From the NCBI RefSeq assembly GCF_900102345.1, contig NZ_FNKB01000001.1, positions 1,302,001 to 1,366,000 on the forward strand: 64,000 bases of DNA, given 5' to 3'. The notes under the pieces are model-generated. The model saw nothing but the letters and a program-made list of their open reading frames with translations, searched no databases and was not told the DNA's origin. Positions 14,655-23,180 of this stretch are shown here, piece by piece; positions within the stretch are counted from its first letter, which is position 1; the number at the start of each line of letters is the position of its first letter. The position numbers were made by a program, and so were the translations under genes. The DNA is from Leucobacter chromiiresistens. GTDB taxonomy: Bacteria; Actinomycetota; Actinomycetes; Actinomycetales; Microbacteriaceae.

Positions 14655-15497
14655 GTGCCGACCGCCGACTTCTCCCTGCTCCTGCCGGTGTACGCCGGCG
14701 ACGACGCCGCATTCGTGCGGGCCGCGTTCGAGAGCTCGGTCGACGCCCAGACGCTGCGCCCGGCCGAGGCGGTGATCGTGCAGGACGGGCCGGTGCCCGC
14801 CGCGCTCGCCGCCGAGCTCGACCGCCTCGTCGCCGAGAGTCCCGTTCCGGTGCGGCTCGTGCGACTCCCCGAGAATCTCGGGCTGGCGGAGGCCCTCAAC
14901 CGGGGTCTCGATGCCGCGCGGCATCCGGTGGTCGCCCGCATGGACGCCGACGACGTCTCAGTGCCCGAGCGCTTCGCCCGCCAGTGGGAGCTGATCGACG
15001 CGGGCTTCGACCTCGTGGGCACGGGAATGGCGGAGTTCGAGTCGGATCCGGATCGCCCGGTCTCGGTGCGCACCCCGCCGGTCGGGGCGGAGCGCATTCG
15101 CGCGCATGCCCGCACGCACAACCCGTTCAACCATCCGACGATGATGTACCGCGTCGCCGCGCTCGACCGCGTCGGCCGCTACGAGCCGTTCGGCAGGATG
15201 GAGGACTACTGGCTCGGCGTGCGCCTCATCGACGCCGGAGCCCGGGTGGAGAACATCGCCGAGCCGCTGCTGCGGTACCGGGTGGGCGCGGGAGCGTTCG
15301 CCCGGCGCGGCGGTTGGGCCGAGGCGCGCACCGAGTGGCGGTTGCAGCGCGAACTGCTGCGCATGGGGTTCGTGTCGGCCCCGCAGTACGCGCGTAATGT
15401 GGTGATGAAGGGCGCGTACCGCCTGCTGCCCGCGGGGGTGAAGCGGCGGCTCTTCAGGGGGCTGATCAGCCGTGGGCTGCCCGGCGACCGGGCGTAG
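14655..15497 (+). CDS. Family 2 glycosyltransferase (AmsE-like)
   Basis: A 280-residue GT-A fold glycosyltransferase, cytoplasmic and probably membrane-associated. The N-terminal motif FSLLLPVYAGDD, the second strand VIVQDGP, the LPENLGLAEALNRGL segment and the metal-binding ARMDADDVSVPERF (DxD) define family GT2, resembling exopolysaccharide transferases such as AmsE. The acceptor-side motif GRMEDYWLGVRLI holds the candidate catalytic acid ED. It is separated from the main glycan locus by two genes, so its pathway is uncertain; a wall or capsule glycan is most likely. The GTG start fits the fold's first strand. Confidence 0.85.
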   Translation: MPTADFSLLLPVYAGDDAAFVRAAFESSVDAQTLRPAEAVIVQDGPVPAALAAELDRLVAESPVPVRLVRLPENLGLAEALNRGLDAARHPVVARMDADDVSVPERFARQWELIDAGFDLVGTGMAEFESDPDRPVSVRTPPVGAERIRAHARTHNPFNHPTMMYRVAALDRVGRYEPFGRMEDYWLGVRLIDAGARVENIAEPLLRYRVGAGAFARRGGWAEARTEWRLQRELLRMGFVSAPQYARNVVMKGAYRLLPAGVKRRLFRGLISRGLPGDRA

Positions 15498-15506
15498 CCC
15501 GGGAGT

Positions 15507-16376
15507 TCACTCGCCCGCGAAGATCTGACCCGCGGCGCTCCGCTTCTCGGCCTGGAAGCCGTCTTCGGCGCGGCCGAGCGCCCAGTACGCGGAGAGCGAG
15601 AGCGCCCGCCGCTCGATGCCCCAGGTGTCGTGCAGCAGCACGCGGAGCTGCTGCATCGCGCCGCGCTCTCCGTGCGCGAATACCTCGGGGTGGCGGTCGG
15701 GCTGCGGCAGGGCGCGCACGGCCTCGACGAGCACCGTGCCGTGCTCGGCCGCGCTGCCGTCGGCACGGGTGCGGTGCAGCCACCGCACCTCGATGCCGGC
15801 GGGGTGCGCGAGCTCGATCTCGTCGGCCGCGTCGCCGACCTCGACGAGCACGAGCCCGGTGGCGCTCGCCGGGGTGGCTTCGAGGGCGGCCGCGATGGCG
15901 GGGAGCGCCGACTCGTCGCCGAGGTAGAGGCGTGGCACCTGCGCGTCGATGGACGGCTCGAACATGCCGCCGGGGCCCGAGAAGCAGAGGCGCTCACCCG
16001 GGGTCGCCGCGGCCGCCCACGGGCCCGCGACGCCCTCGTCGCCGTGCACGACGAAGTCGATGGCGAGCGTATCGGTCGCGGTGTCGATCGAGCGGATCGT
16101 GTAGGTGCGGCGCACCGGAAGGTCTTCGAGCGGCAGGCGCTCGCGCAGCTGCTCGAGGTCGTACGGCGGTTCGAGGCCGAGTTCGGGTTTGGCGAAGAGC
16201 AGCTTCACGTACTTGTCGGTCTTGGCGAGCCGTGCGGGATCGGCCTCGCCCATGAACGCGGCGAAGTCCTCGCCGCCGAGGTGCACGCGCACGAGGTGCG
16301 GGCTGATGCGCTCGGTGCGTTCGACGGTCAGGACTCGCGCGGGGCCGCCCCGGCGGGGGCGAGAGGTTTCGTTCAC
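15507..16376 (-). CDS. Siderophore-interacting protein (FAD-dependent ferric reductase family)
   Basis: A 289-residue protein of the ViuB/SIP family, which reduces ferric siderophores in the cytoplasm to release iron. The N-terminal FAD-binding barrel has VRRTYTIRS (flavin motif RxYT) near residue 93 and VVHGDEGVAGPWA. The C-terminal NAD(P)H-binding SIP domain has LYLGDESALPAIAAAL and ends in the family's helix YWALGRAEDGF. It stands alone, convergent with the GT2 gene and divergent from map. A TACGGT hexamer ends 6 nt before the GTG start, and no iron box is visible in its short upstream region. The electron donor cannot be determined. Confidence 0.9.
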   Translation of the reverse strand: MNETSRPRRGGPARVLTVERTERISPHLVRVHLGGEDFAAFMGEADPARLAKTDKYVKLLFAKPELGLEPPYDLEQLRERLPLEDLPVRRTYTIRSIDTATDTLAIDFVVHGDEGVAGPWAAAATPGERLCFSGPGGMFEPSIDAQVPRLYLGDESALPAIAAALEATPASATGLVLVEVGDAADEIELAHPAGIEVRWLHRTRADGSAAEHGTVLVEAVRALPQPDRHPEVFAHGERGAMQQLRVLLHDTWGIERRALSLSAYWALGRAEDGFQAEKRSAAGQIFAGE

Positions 16377-16382
16377 CCCCTT

Positions 16383-16388
16383 ACCGTA
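16383..16388 (-). promoter_or_regulatory. -10-like TACGGT, leaderless SIP promoter
   Basis: On the minus strand TACGGT ends 6 nt before the GTG of the siderophore-interacting protein. Confidence 0.4.
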
Positions 16389-16460
16389 CCCCCGTGGCGG
16401 GCACGTTCTCCAGCTTCATCGGATGAATGGCGGATCGGGGCGGCGACGGCGCGGCGCGAC

Positions 16461-16466
16461 TAACAT
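16461..16466 (+). promoter_or_regulatory. -10-like TAACAT, leaderless map promoter
   Basis: TAACAT ends 8 nt before the map ATG, with no ribosome-binding sequence between. Confidence 0.45.
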
Positions 16467-16474
16467 GAATACCG

Positions 16475-17248
16475 ATGATCGAGATTCTGAACGACGACCA
16501 GCTGAGCCGCGCACGACGGGCCGGGGCGCTCGTCGGCACCATTCTGCAGACCTTGAGGGAGCGTGCGCGCGTCGGCACGAACCTGCTCGAGCTCGACCGC
16601 TGGACGGGCGAGATGATCCGCGAGGGCGGGGGAGTGTCGTGCTACATCGACTACGCGCCCTCGTTCGGCAACGGCCCGTTCGGGCACTACGTGTGCACCG
16701 CCGTGAACGATGCGGTGCTGCACGGCATGCCGCACGACTACGCGCTGGCCGACGGAGACCTGCTGACGCTCGATCTCGCCCTCACGGTCGACGGGATCGC
16801 GGCCGACGCGGCGATCAGTTTCATCGTCGGCGAGCGGCGCGATCCGGCCGATGTCGCGCTCATCGAGGCGACGGAGGAGGCGCTGCGCGCGGGCATCGCC
16901 GCGGCCCGGCCCGACGGGCGCCTGGGCGACATCTCGCACGCGATCGGCGGGGTGCTGAAGGCGGCCGGCTACTCGATCAACATGGAGTTCGGCGGTCACG
17001 GCATCGGAACGACGATGCACCAGGAGCCCCACGTGGCGAACAACGGCCGTGCCGGCCGCGGCTACCGGCTGCGGCCGGGGCTGCTCCTCGCGATCGAGCC
17101 GTGGGTCATGGCCGATACCGACAAGCTCGTGTTCGACGCCGACGGGTGGACGCTGCGAAGCGCCACGGGCAGCCGCACGGCGCACACCGAGCACACGGTC
17201 GCGATCACTGAGACGGGCGCCGAGATCCTCACCCTGCCGCCGCGGTAG
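16475..17248 (+). CDS. map: Methionine aminopeptidase type I
   Basis: Removes the initiator methionine from nascent proteins; a cytoplasmic dinuclear metallopeptidase. The protein is 257 residues, one pita-bread domain without an N-terminal zinc-finger extension. Metal and substrate ligands are recognisable in NDAVLHGMPHDYALADGDLLTLDLAL (the His and two Asp), GGHGIGTTMHQEPHV (His) and LLLAIEPWVM (Glu), with the last Glu in AHTEHTVAIT. The start ATG follows the TAACAT element. The acyltransferase gene is convergent and its 3' end overlaps this gene by 20 nt. Confidence 0.95.
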   Translation: MIEILNDDQLSRARRAGALVGTILQTLRERARVGTNLLELDRWTGEMIREGGGVSCYIDYAPSFGNGPFGHYVCTAVNDAVLHGMPHDYALADGDLLTLDLALTVDGIAADAAISFIVGERRDPADVALIEATEEALRAGIAAARPDGRLGDISHAIGGVLKAAGYSINMEFGGHGIGTTMHQEPHVANNGRAGRGYRLRPGLLLAIEPWVMADTDKLVFDADGWTLRSATGSRTAHTEHTVAITETGAEILTLPPR

Positions 17249-19424
17249 CCGAGAACTCGTCGAGCCGGGCGAGCGCCCCGTCGAGCTCGCGGCCGATCAC
17301 GGGTTCGAGGGTGCCGAGGTAGAACGTGCTCAGATGGTTCTTGTCGATGTACACGGCGACGTTGCCGATCACCGCAGGGCACCGCTTCGGGCAGTAGTAG
17401 TCGCTGAAGTCGAGCGCTGCGACGTGCGGCGATGCGAGGGCGTCGAGCGGGCTGGAGGCCGCGAGCGCCTGGTGCGCGTCGACGCCGCACGCCGAGCCGG
17501 CGTCGCCGGCCTCTCCGGCCTCTCCGGCGCCTCGGGCGTTCGCGGCGTCGACGCCGTCTCCCGGAGGCGACTCCTCGACGCACCGGTACGCGTCGTACGT
17601 GAACCGCGGGTTGTCGCGGATCAGCACGGTCGGTATCCCGGCCCGCGCGAGCCGATCGACGGTGCGCTCGAGCCCCTCGGGCACGGTCTCGCGCTCGCCC
17701 GCATCGCGCGGGCTCTCGGCGTCGGCCGCCTCGGTGCGCGTGCCGATCGTCACCACGGCGTCGGGCTCGATCTCCTCGATGAGGCGGATCACGTCGACGT
17801 TCCAGTCCCGGCACTCCTGACGGTAGTACCCGCCCCGATCCTCGTCGATGTCGCGGAGCCCGAACGCGCACGCGCCGAGGAGGAACGACACCACCCGCCA
17901 GTTCTCCCGCTCGGCGACGGCGCCGATCGGGGCGAGCATCTGCTGGGCGTGGGAGTCGCCGACGACGACGACGGTGCGCTCGGCCTCATCGGCGCCGACC
18001 TCGTTGTCGAGGCACGCGGGCACGGTCGCCGGGATATCGACGACGCTCCCGTCGCCGCAGTTGCGCGACAGTGTGCCCCATTGGTCGTCGAGTTCGGCGG
18101 GCAGGGGGCGCAGGGGCGCTCCGGGCACGTCGCGGCCGGTCCAGTCGTCGAACAGCACGCGGGCGCCGGGGTTGCGGTACACGCGCTGCGCCTCGGCCTC
18201 CGCGATGGCGCGCTGCTCGGCTTCGAGCTGCCGCTGCGCCGTGACCTGGGCCGGCACCACGACGCCCGCGACGAGTGCTGCGGAGAGCGCGATGACGCCG
18301 AGGCCGCGCCACCGGGAGCGCTCGATCCAGTCGAGGCGGCGCAGCGGGGCGTCGACGGCGCCCGTGAGCAGGCGTGCGACGACGATGGATCCGAGGATCA
18401 CGATGAGACCCTCGACGAGGTTCAGCGGCTGCCCGTCGCGCGCGACCAGAATGCAGACGAGCGCCGGCCAGTGCACAAGGTACAGCGCATAGGAGCTTCG
18501 GCCGAGGGCGAGCACGCGCGGCTGCTCGAGGAGCATCGCGGGGCCGTAGCGGCGATCCGCGTCGTTGCCCGAGACGATGACGGCGGCGACGCTCAGCACG
18601 GGCCACAACGCGAGGTAGCCCGGAAAGCCGCCCTGCACGTCGAGTACGAGCCCGCACGCGACGAGGGCGCCGAGCCCCGTCCACCCGATGACGGCGCGCG
18701 GGATCACGGGCAGGCGCAGGCGGTGCACGACGAGGGCGAGGATCGATCCGGCCGCGAACTCCCACAGCCGAGCCCTCGTGTCGAAGTACGCCAGGGTCTG
18801 GTCGGCGCGGGTCGCGACGATCGAGTAGGCGAGCGACACGGCGAGCACCGCGCCGAACACGGCGATCGCGATGCGGCGCGCGGGGATGCGGCCGCGGCTG
18901 CAGCGCGCGATCAGCCCGATCAGCAGGAACAGCAGGGGCCAGAGGATGAAGACCTGCCCCTGCACCGACAGCGACCAGAAGTGCTGCAGCGGGCTCGCCT
19001 GCGACTGGTCGGCGTAGTAGTCGGCTGCCTCGGCGGCGAGCAGCCAGTTCTCCGTGTACGTGAGCGACGCCCACGCGTGCCGCCACAGCTCGTCGTGCGT
19101 GGAGGCGGGCAGCACCCGCATGCCGATGACCACGGTCGCGGCGATGACGATGGCGGCGGCGGGCAGCATCCGCTTGAAGTTGCGGATCCACTGCCCGGCG
19201 ACGCCCACGCGCCCGGTCGCCTCCCAGCGCCGCATGAGCGCGCCGGTCAGCAGGAACGCCGAGATCATGAGGAAGGCGTCGACGCCGCCCGAGACGCGGC
19301 CGAGCCACACGTGGTAGACGACGACGAGCAGCACCGCGACGGCGCGGAGGCCGTCGATGTCGTGGCGATAGCCCGGCGAGCGGGCGACGGTCGGTGTCGG
19401 CGCCGCCGGGCGCGAGCCGGTCAG
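17229..19424 (-). CDS. OafA/YrhL-type membrane acyltransferase with SGNH domain
   Basis: A membrane protein of about 731 residues that probably O-acetylates a cell-surface glycan. The N-terminal Acyltransferase_3 domain (about 10 membrane helices) starts HDIDGLRAVAVLLVVVYHV, with its conserved His, and has SRSSYALYLVHWP. The C-terminal extracytoplasmic SGNH domain has VVVVGDSHAQQ (Ser nucleophile, near residue 488) and the DKNHLST acid/base motif near residue 693. A GEAGEAGDAG tract is inserted in the SGNH part. No ATG, GTG or TTG fits near the expected N-terminus. The coordinate uses CTG, overlapping the wzt stop as CTGA; an in-frame GTG at 19544 is the alternative. Confidence 0.8.
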   Translation of the reverse strand: MTGSRPAAPTPTVARSPGYRHDIDGLRAVAVLLVVVYHVWLGRVSGGVDAFLMISAFLLTGALMRRWEATGRVGVAGQWIRNFKRMLPAAAIVIAATVVIGMRVLPASTHDELWRHAWASLTYTENWLLAAEAADYYADQSQASPLQHFWSLSVQGQVFILWPLLFLLIGLIARCSRGRIPARRIAIAVFGAVLAVSLAYSIVATRADQTLAYFDTRARLWEFAAGSILALVVHRLRLPVIPRAVIGWTGLGALVACGLVLDVQGGFPGYLALWPVLSVAAVIVSGNDADRRYGPAMLLEQPRVLALGRSSYALYLVHWPALVCILVARDGQPLNLVEGLIVILGSIVVARLLTGAVDAPLRRLDWIERSRWRGLGVIALSAALVAGVVVPAQVTAQRQLEAEQRAIAEAEAQRVYRNPGARVLFDDWTGRDVPGAPLRPLPAELDDQWGTLSRNCGDGSVVDIPATVPACLDNEVGADEAERTVVVVGDSHAQQMLAPIGAVAERENWRVVSFLLGACAFGLRDIDEDRGGYYRQECRDWNVDVIRLIEEIEPDAVVTIGTRTEAADAESPRDAGERETVPEGLERTVDRLARAGIPTVLIRDNPRFTYDAYRCVEESPPGDGVDAANARGAGEAGEAGDAGSACGVDAHQALAASSPLDALASPHVAALDFSDYYCPKRCPAVIGNVAVYIDKNHLSTFYLGTLEPVIGRELDGALARLDEFSATAAAG

Positions 19425-20551
19425 TCGCGGGTGAACCGCAGCCCTCCCTCGATGGCGAAGCCCGCCGTACCGTTCTGGAACTGCATGGTGCGGGTCTCGA
19501 AGTTCTCGATGATGCCCTTCGGCGCACCGGCCATGAAGCCCCACGGCCCCGCCGGCCCACCGGCCTTGCGGTAGGCGGCGAGGAAGACGCCGTTGCCCAG
19601 ACCCACCGTCGCGTGCTCGTCGCCGAGCCGGGAGGCCAGGGCGTTCGAGTGCGTGATCATGCCGTGGTCGAACTCCTGGTACGCGCCGCCGCCGTTCTCC
19701 GCGACCTCGATCTGCGGCCCCTTCGGGCGCCCCCACCGGCGCGGATCGCGCTGGTACAGGTCGTAGATCTCGCCGACGACGGGGTGGGCGTTGCGCTCGT
19801 TGTCGTCGCGAGGCTTGACGAACTCGACGGCCTCGTCGATCGGGCCGTCGAAGATCATGCGCCCGTGCTCGAGCACGATGCCGCGCTCGCAGAGCTCCTG
19901 CACCTGGCTGGCGTTGTGGCTCACGACGAACATCGTCTTCCCGGCGTGCTGCAGTTCGAGCATGCGCGCCGTGCACTTCTGCCGGAACTGCGCGTCGCCG
20001 ACGGAGAGGATCTCGTCGACGAGCAGCACGTCGAGCTCGGTGTGGATGGCGACGGAGAAGCCGAGTCTCGAGTACATGCCCGACGAGTAGTGCTTGACCT
20101 CGGTGTCGATGAAGTCGCCGATCTCGGAGAACTCCAGGATCGACTCGAAGCGCGCATCGGTCTCCTGCTTGTCCATGCCGAGGATCGCGGCGTTCAGGTA
20201 CACGTTCTCGCGCCCCGTGAGGTCGGGGTGGAACCCGGCGCCCACCTCGAGCAGGCCGGCGACGCGGCCGCGGGTGCGCACCCAGCCCTGGTCGGGGGCC
20301 ATGACGCCCGAGAGCAGCTTCAGGGTCGTCGACTTGCCCGAGCCGTTGCGGCCGAGCAGTGCGACCGACTCGCCCTCGGCGACGGTGAAGGAGATGCCGT
20401 CGAGCGCGTTGAACGAGCTGGAGAGCGGCTTGCGGCGCATCGCCGCGATGAAGGTCTCCTTGAACGAGTGCGTGTGCTTGATCTGGAACGTCTTGCGCAC
20501 CTCGTCGAGCACGATCGCCGGCTTGGTTTCGGGCTCAGAGGCTCTGGGCAA
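19421..20551 (-). CDS. wzt: Wzt-type polysaccharide ABC exporter ATPase with LGFP-like C-terminus
   Basis: The ATPase of an ABC-2 exporter for a lipid-linked cell-wall or capsular glycan. The protein is 376 residues. The nucleotide-binding domain (1 to about 250) has Walker A GRNGSGKST, signature HYSSGMYSRLGFS, Walker B VLLVDEIL and the switch His in VVSHN. Residues about 265-376 match the LGFP repeat pattern (NGGGAYQEFDHGMI; AAYRKAGGPAGPWGF; a second FQNGTAGF), unlike the jelly-roll domain of O-antigen Wzt proteins. LGFP repeats are known as wall-glycan-binding modules, so this part probably recognises the polymer in the cytoplasm (inference). It overlaps wzm by 17 nt. Confidence 0.9.
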   Translation of the reverse strand: MPRASEPETKPAIVLDEVRKTFQIKHTHSFKETFIAAMRRKPLSSSFNALDGISFTVAEGESVALLGRNGSGKSTTLKLLSGVMAPDQGWVRTRGRVAGLLEVGAGFHPDLTGRENVYLNAAILGMDKQETDARFESILEFSEIGDFIDTEVKHYSSGMYSRLGFSVAIHTELDVLLVDEILSVGDAQFRQKCTARMLELQHAGKTMFVVSHNASQVQELCERGIVLEHGRMIFDGPIDEAVEFVKPRDDNERNAHPVVGEIYDLYQRDPRRWGRPKGPQIEVAENGGGAYQEFDHGMITHSNALASRLGDEHATVGLGNGVFLAAYRKAGGPAGPWGFMAGAPKGIIENFETRTMQFQNGTAGFAIEGGLRFTRD

Positions 20552-21401
20552 AGGACCCCTCCATCTTGCGGAAGACGAGCTGACCGATCACGAGGGTGAC
20601 GAGCGAGACCGCGAGCCCGATCAGTACGTACGTGAGGAAGTTGTCGGGGCGGGGCATCGACGGTTCGAGCGGCAGCCAGAACGCGTCGTGGAACAGTTCG
20701 ACGGCCCCGGTGATCGGGTTCGACATGTAGACGTGGTAGAGCCACAGCGGCGCGCGATCGTAGACCAGGTTCCACACGTAGAGCACGGGCGACGCCCAGG
20801 TCGAGAACATGAGGATCAGGTCGACGAAGTTGCGGGCGTCGCGGTAGGCGACGTTGATGGCTCCGAAGAAGAGCCCGAGCCCGAGGGCGAAGAGCACGAT
20901 GATGATGGTGCCCGCGACGAAGGCGACGATCTGCAGCCACCCGATCGTCCAGCCGCAGAGCAGCGCGACGATGAGCAGCAGGGCCGCCTGGGGCAGGAAG
21001 TGGACGAGGGCGACGCCGGTCGCGGCGACCGGGAAGAGCTCGCGGGGCAGATAGATCTTCTTGATGAGCGACGCGTTGTCGACGACGGCGTTCGTGGTGT
21101 TGCGGAGCGTCTCGCTGAAGAGGTTGACCGCGACGATGCCGGCGAAGAGGTACACCGGGAAGAACTGCATGCCGTGGTCGGCCTGCAGGATGACGCCGAT
21201 GACCAGGTAGTACATCAGGAACTGCGCGCCGGGGCGCACGTACGACCACACCCAGCCGAGCACGGAGCCGTGGTACCGGGTGGCGACGCCCTTCTTCAGC
21301 AGCAGCGTGAGCAGGTACCGGTGCCGGAATACGTCGAACAGCCCGCGACTCGCGCCGGGCACGCGGAAGTCGGGGTCGTTCAGCAGGGAAGCATCGCTCA
21401 C
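20535..21401 (-). CDS. wzm: Wzm-type polysaccharide ABC exporter permease
   Basis: The membrane subunit of the ABC-2 glycan exporter formed with the adjacent Wzt. The protein is 288 residues with six predicted helices. After an amphipathic N-terminus (LLTLLLKKGVATRYHGSVLGWVWS) comes the first helix FLMYYLVIGVIL, and the conserved family segment IKKIYLPRELFPVA follows. It lies in the minus-strand operon acyltransferase(LpxA-like)-wzm-wzt-SGNH acyltransferase, with overlapping ends throughout, so it is coupled to glycan modification genes. Confidence 0.92.
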   Translation of the reverse strand: MSDASLLNDPDFRVPGASRGLFDVFRHRYLLTLLLKKGVATRYHGSVLGWVWSYVRPGAQFLMYYLVIGVILQADHGMQFFPVYLFAGIVAVNLFSETLRNTTNAVVDNASLIKKIYLPRELFPVAATGVALVHFLPQAALLLIVALLCGWTIGWLQIVAFVAGTIIIVLFALGLGLFFGAINVAYRDARNFVDLILMFSTWASPVLYVWNLVYDRAPLWLYHVYMSNPITGAVELFHDAFWLPLEPSMPRPDNFLTYVLIGLAVSLVTLVIGQLVFRKMEGSFAQSL

Positions 21402-22144
21402 AACGCGATCCTATCGGCGACGCCTGAGGGTTCGAGCGCGCCGTGCGACCGCCACCAGGCGACCGCGTCGGCGAGCGGCTCGAGCTCGGGCGCCGGGGCT
21501 CCCTCGGTGAGGAGGTCGCCCGTGCGGTAGGAGTGCAGGAGGGCCTCGGCGAGCTCCGCCGAGAAGCCCGCGCGCTGCAGGCCGACGGCGTTGACCCCGG
21601 CGATGCGCGGGGGTGTGCCGTACACCTTGGCGAACGGCGGCACGTCGCGCGCCACCGGCGTGCCCATGCCGACCATCGCGCCGTGCGCGATGACGCGGCG
21701 CTGGTGCACGACCGCGTTCATGCCGATGTTGACGCGGTCGCCGATGACGCAGTGCCCGCCGACGCTCACGCCGGCCGAGACGGTCGAGTCGGCGCCGAGC
21801 AGCACGTCGTGCGCGAGGTAGGCGCGGTTCAGCACCCAGCTGCGGGGGCCGACGGTCGTCTCGCGGTAGCTGCCCTGATGGATGACGGCGCCCTCGCGGA
21901 TCACGGCGCCCGCGCAGATGCGCACGCCGGCATGCAGCAGCTCGCCCGTCCACGCCGTGTTCTGCGGCAGGTTGCTCATCTCGGGGGGAGCGCCGATGAG
22001 CGCCCCGGCCCCGATCCAGACCCCGTCCTCGATCACCGCGGGGCCGAGGATCACGGCGCCCGGGCCGATCGCGACGCCCTCGCCGATCTCGACGCCGTCG
22101 CCGATGAACGCGGTGGCGCTGACCGGCGAATCGGTACGGCTCAC
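21398..22144 (-). CDS. LpxA-like left-handed beta-helix sugar N-acyltransferase
   Basis: A 248-residue hexapeptide-repeat acyltransferase. Residues 10-175 are a left-handed beta-helix (IGDGVEIGEGVAIGPGAVI and so on). The segment NIGMNAVVHQRRVIAHGAMVG contains the His expected as catalytic base. The C-terminal part, PPRIAGVNAVGLQRAGFS, matches the LpxA hallmark rather than a simple WbpD acetyltransferase. LpxA acylates UDP-GlcNAc in lipid A synthesis, which Gram-positives lack. Here the gene is fused by overlap (GTGA) to a GnnA/WbpB-like 3-dehydrogenase, so the likely substrate is a UDP-3-amino sugar (inference). The acyl donor is unknown. It ends 4 nt into wzm. Confidence 0.8.
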   Translation of the reverse strand: MSRTDSPVSATAFIGDGVEIGEGVAIGPGAVILGPAVIEDGVWIGAGALIGAPPEMSNLPQNTAWTGELLHAGVRICAGAVIREGAVIHQGSYRETTVGPRSWVLNRAYLAHDVLLGADSTVSAGVSVGGHCVIGDRVNIGMNAVVHQRRVIAHGAMVGMGTPVARDVPPFAKVYGTPPRIAGVNAVGLQRAGFSAELAEALLHSYRTGDLLTEGAPAPELEPLADAVAWWRSHGALEPSGVADRIAL

Positions 22145-23136
22145 GCGCCCGCCCTCAGGCTCACGACGGCGCCGGTGCGCGCCGACTCGATGGCCGCCTC
22201 GGCCACGCGCAGCGTCTCCGTGCCCTCGCGCAGGGTGACGGCGTCGGCGCGGGTGCCGAGAATGGCGTCGCGGAAGGCCTCGTGCTCGCTGCGCAGGGGT
22301 TCGCGCTTCTCGAGGGAGAACCGGGTGACGGTCCCCTCGCTCACCCCCCGGAACGCCGCCACGGTGTCCCACGACCCCGCGTGCGTGCCGTTCTCGAAGA
22401 ACGTCAGATCGGCCGTGATGGTGTCGGCGACGAACGCCCCGTGCTCGCCGGTGACGACGGTGAGCCGCTCCTTGAACGGCGTGAGCCAGTTCACGAGGTG
22501 ATTGATCATGATGCCGTTCTCGAGCTTGCCCGTGATCGAGACCATGTCCTCGTGCGCGCGGCCCGAGCGGTGCGTGGTCTGCGCGGCCAGCGTCGCGTAG
22601 GGCGACTGCGCGAGCCAGGAGGTGAGGTCGATGTCGTGGCTGCCGAGATCCTTCACGACCCCCACGTCGGCGATGCGCGCGGGGAACGGCCCCTGGCGGC
22701 GCGTCTGGATCTGGTAGACGTCGCCGAGGTCGCCGTTCGCGATGCGCTCGCGCAGGCTGATGAGCGCCGGGTTGAAGCGCTCGACGTGCCCGACGGCCGC
22801 GATCCTGCCGGCGGCCTCGAACGCCTCGACGAGGCGCTCGGCGGCGGGGAGGGCGTGCGCGACGGGCTTCTCGATGAGCGCGTGGATGCCGGCCTCGGCG
22901 AGGGCGAGCCCGACCTCCTCGTGGAACTTCGTCGGCACGGCGACGACGGCCGCCTCGACACCGGCGTCGATGAGCCCCTGCACGGAGTCGTGCATGGGGG
23001 TCTTGCCGGCGACGCCGTGGGGGTCGCCCATCGCGTCCGCGACGGCGATGAGATCGATGCCGTCGACTTCGCGGATCACGCGCGCGTGGTGTCGGCCCAT
23101 CATTCCGAGGCCGATCAGGCCGTACTTGATCGTCAC
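22141..23136 (-). CDS. Gfo/Idh/MocA oxidoreductase (GnnA/WbpB-like UDP-sugar 3-dehydrogenase)
   Basis: A 331-residue NAD-dependent oxidoreductase. The Rossmann motif is YGLIGLGMMGRHHARV, and the catalytic EKP motif is in ALIEKPVAHA. The following AVGHVERFNPALI is typical of enzymes annotated as UDP-N-acetylglucosamine 3-dehydrogenase. With the WbpE-like aminotransferase (30.6 kb) and the overlapping acyltransferase it would introduce a 3-amino group (inference from known GnnA-GnnB-LpxA and WbpB-WbpE-WbpD pathways). The GTG start has AGGAGA 3 nt upstream. Inositol-type dehydrogenase is the main alternative. Confidence 0.8.
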   Translation of the reverse strand: MTIKYGLIGLGMMGRHHARVIREVDGIDLIAVADAMGDPHGVAGKTPMHDSVQGLIDAGVEAAVVAVPTKFHEEVGLALAEAGIHALIEKPVAHALPAAERLVEAFEAAGRIAAVGHVERFNPALISLRERIANGDLGDVYQIQTRRQGPFPARIADVGVVKDLGSHDIDLTSWLAQSPYATLAAQTTHRSGRAHEDMVSITGKLENGIMINHLVNWLTPFKERLTVVTGEHGAFVADTITADLTFFENGTHAGSWDTVAAFRGVSEGTVTRFSLEKREPLRSEHEAFRDAILGTRADAVTLREGTETLRVAEAAIESARTGAVVSLRAGA

Positions 23137-23180
23137 GTTCTCTCCTATCGGTTCGCATGCCGTGTCGGCGGCGAGCATAT

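Noticed and set aside
14361..14924. 188-residue N-terminal extension of the DUF559-type protein
   Set aside because: It would run antisense through the GT2 start, the G-run repeat and the palindromic repeat. The conserved start is the ATG at 14360.
17049..19574. 841-residue plus-strand ORF opposite the SGNH acyltransferase
   Set aside because: It is Arg/Asp/His-rich with no motif, and mirrors third-position GC of the acyltransferase on the other strand.
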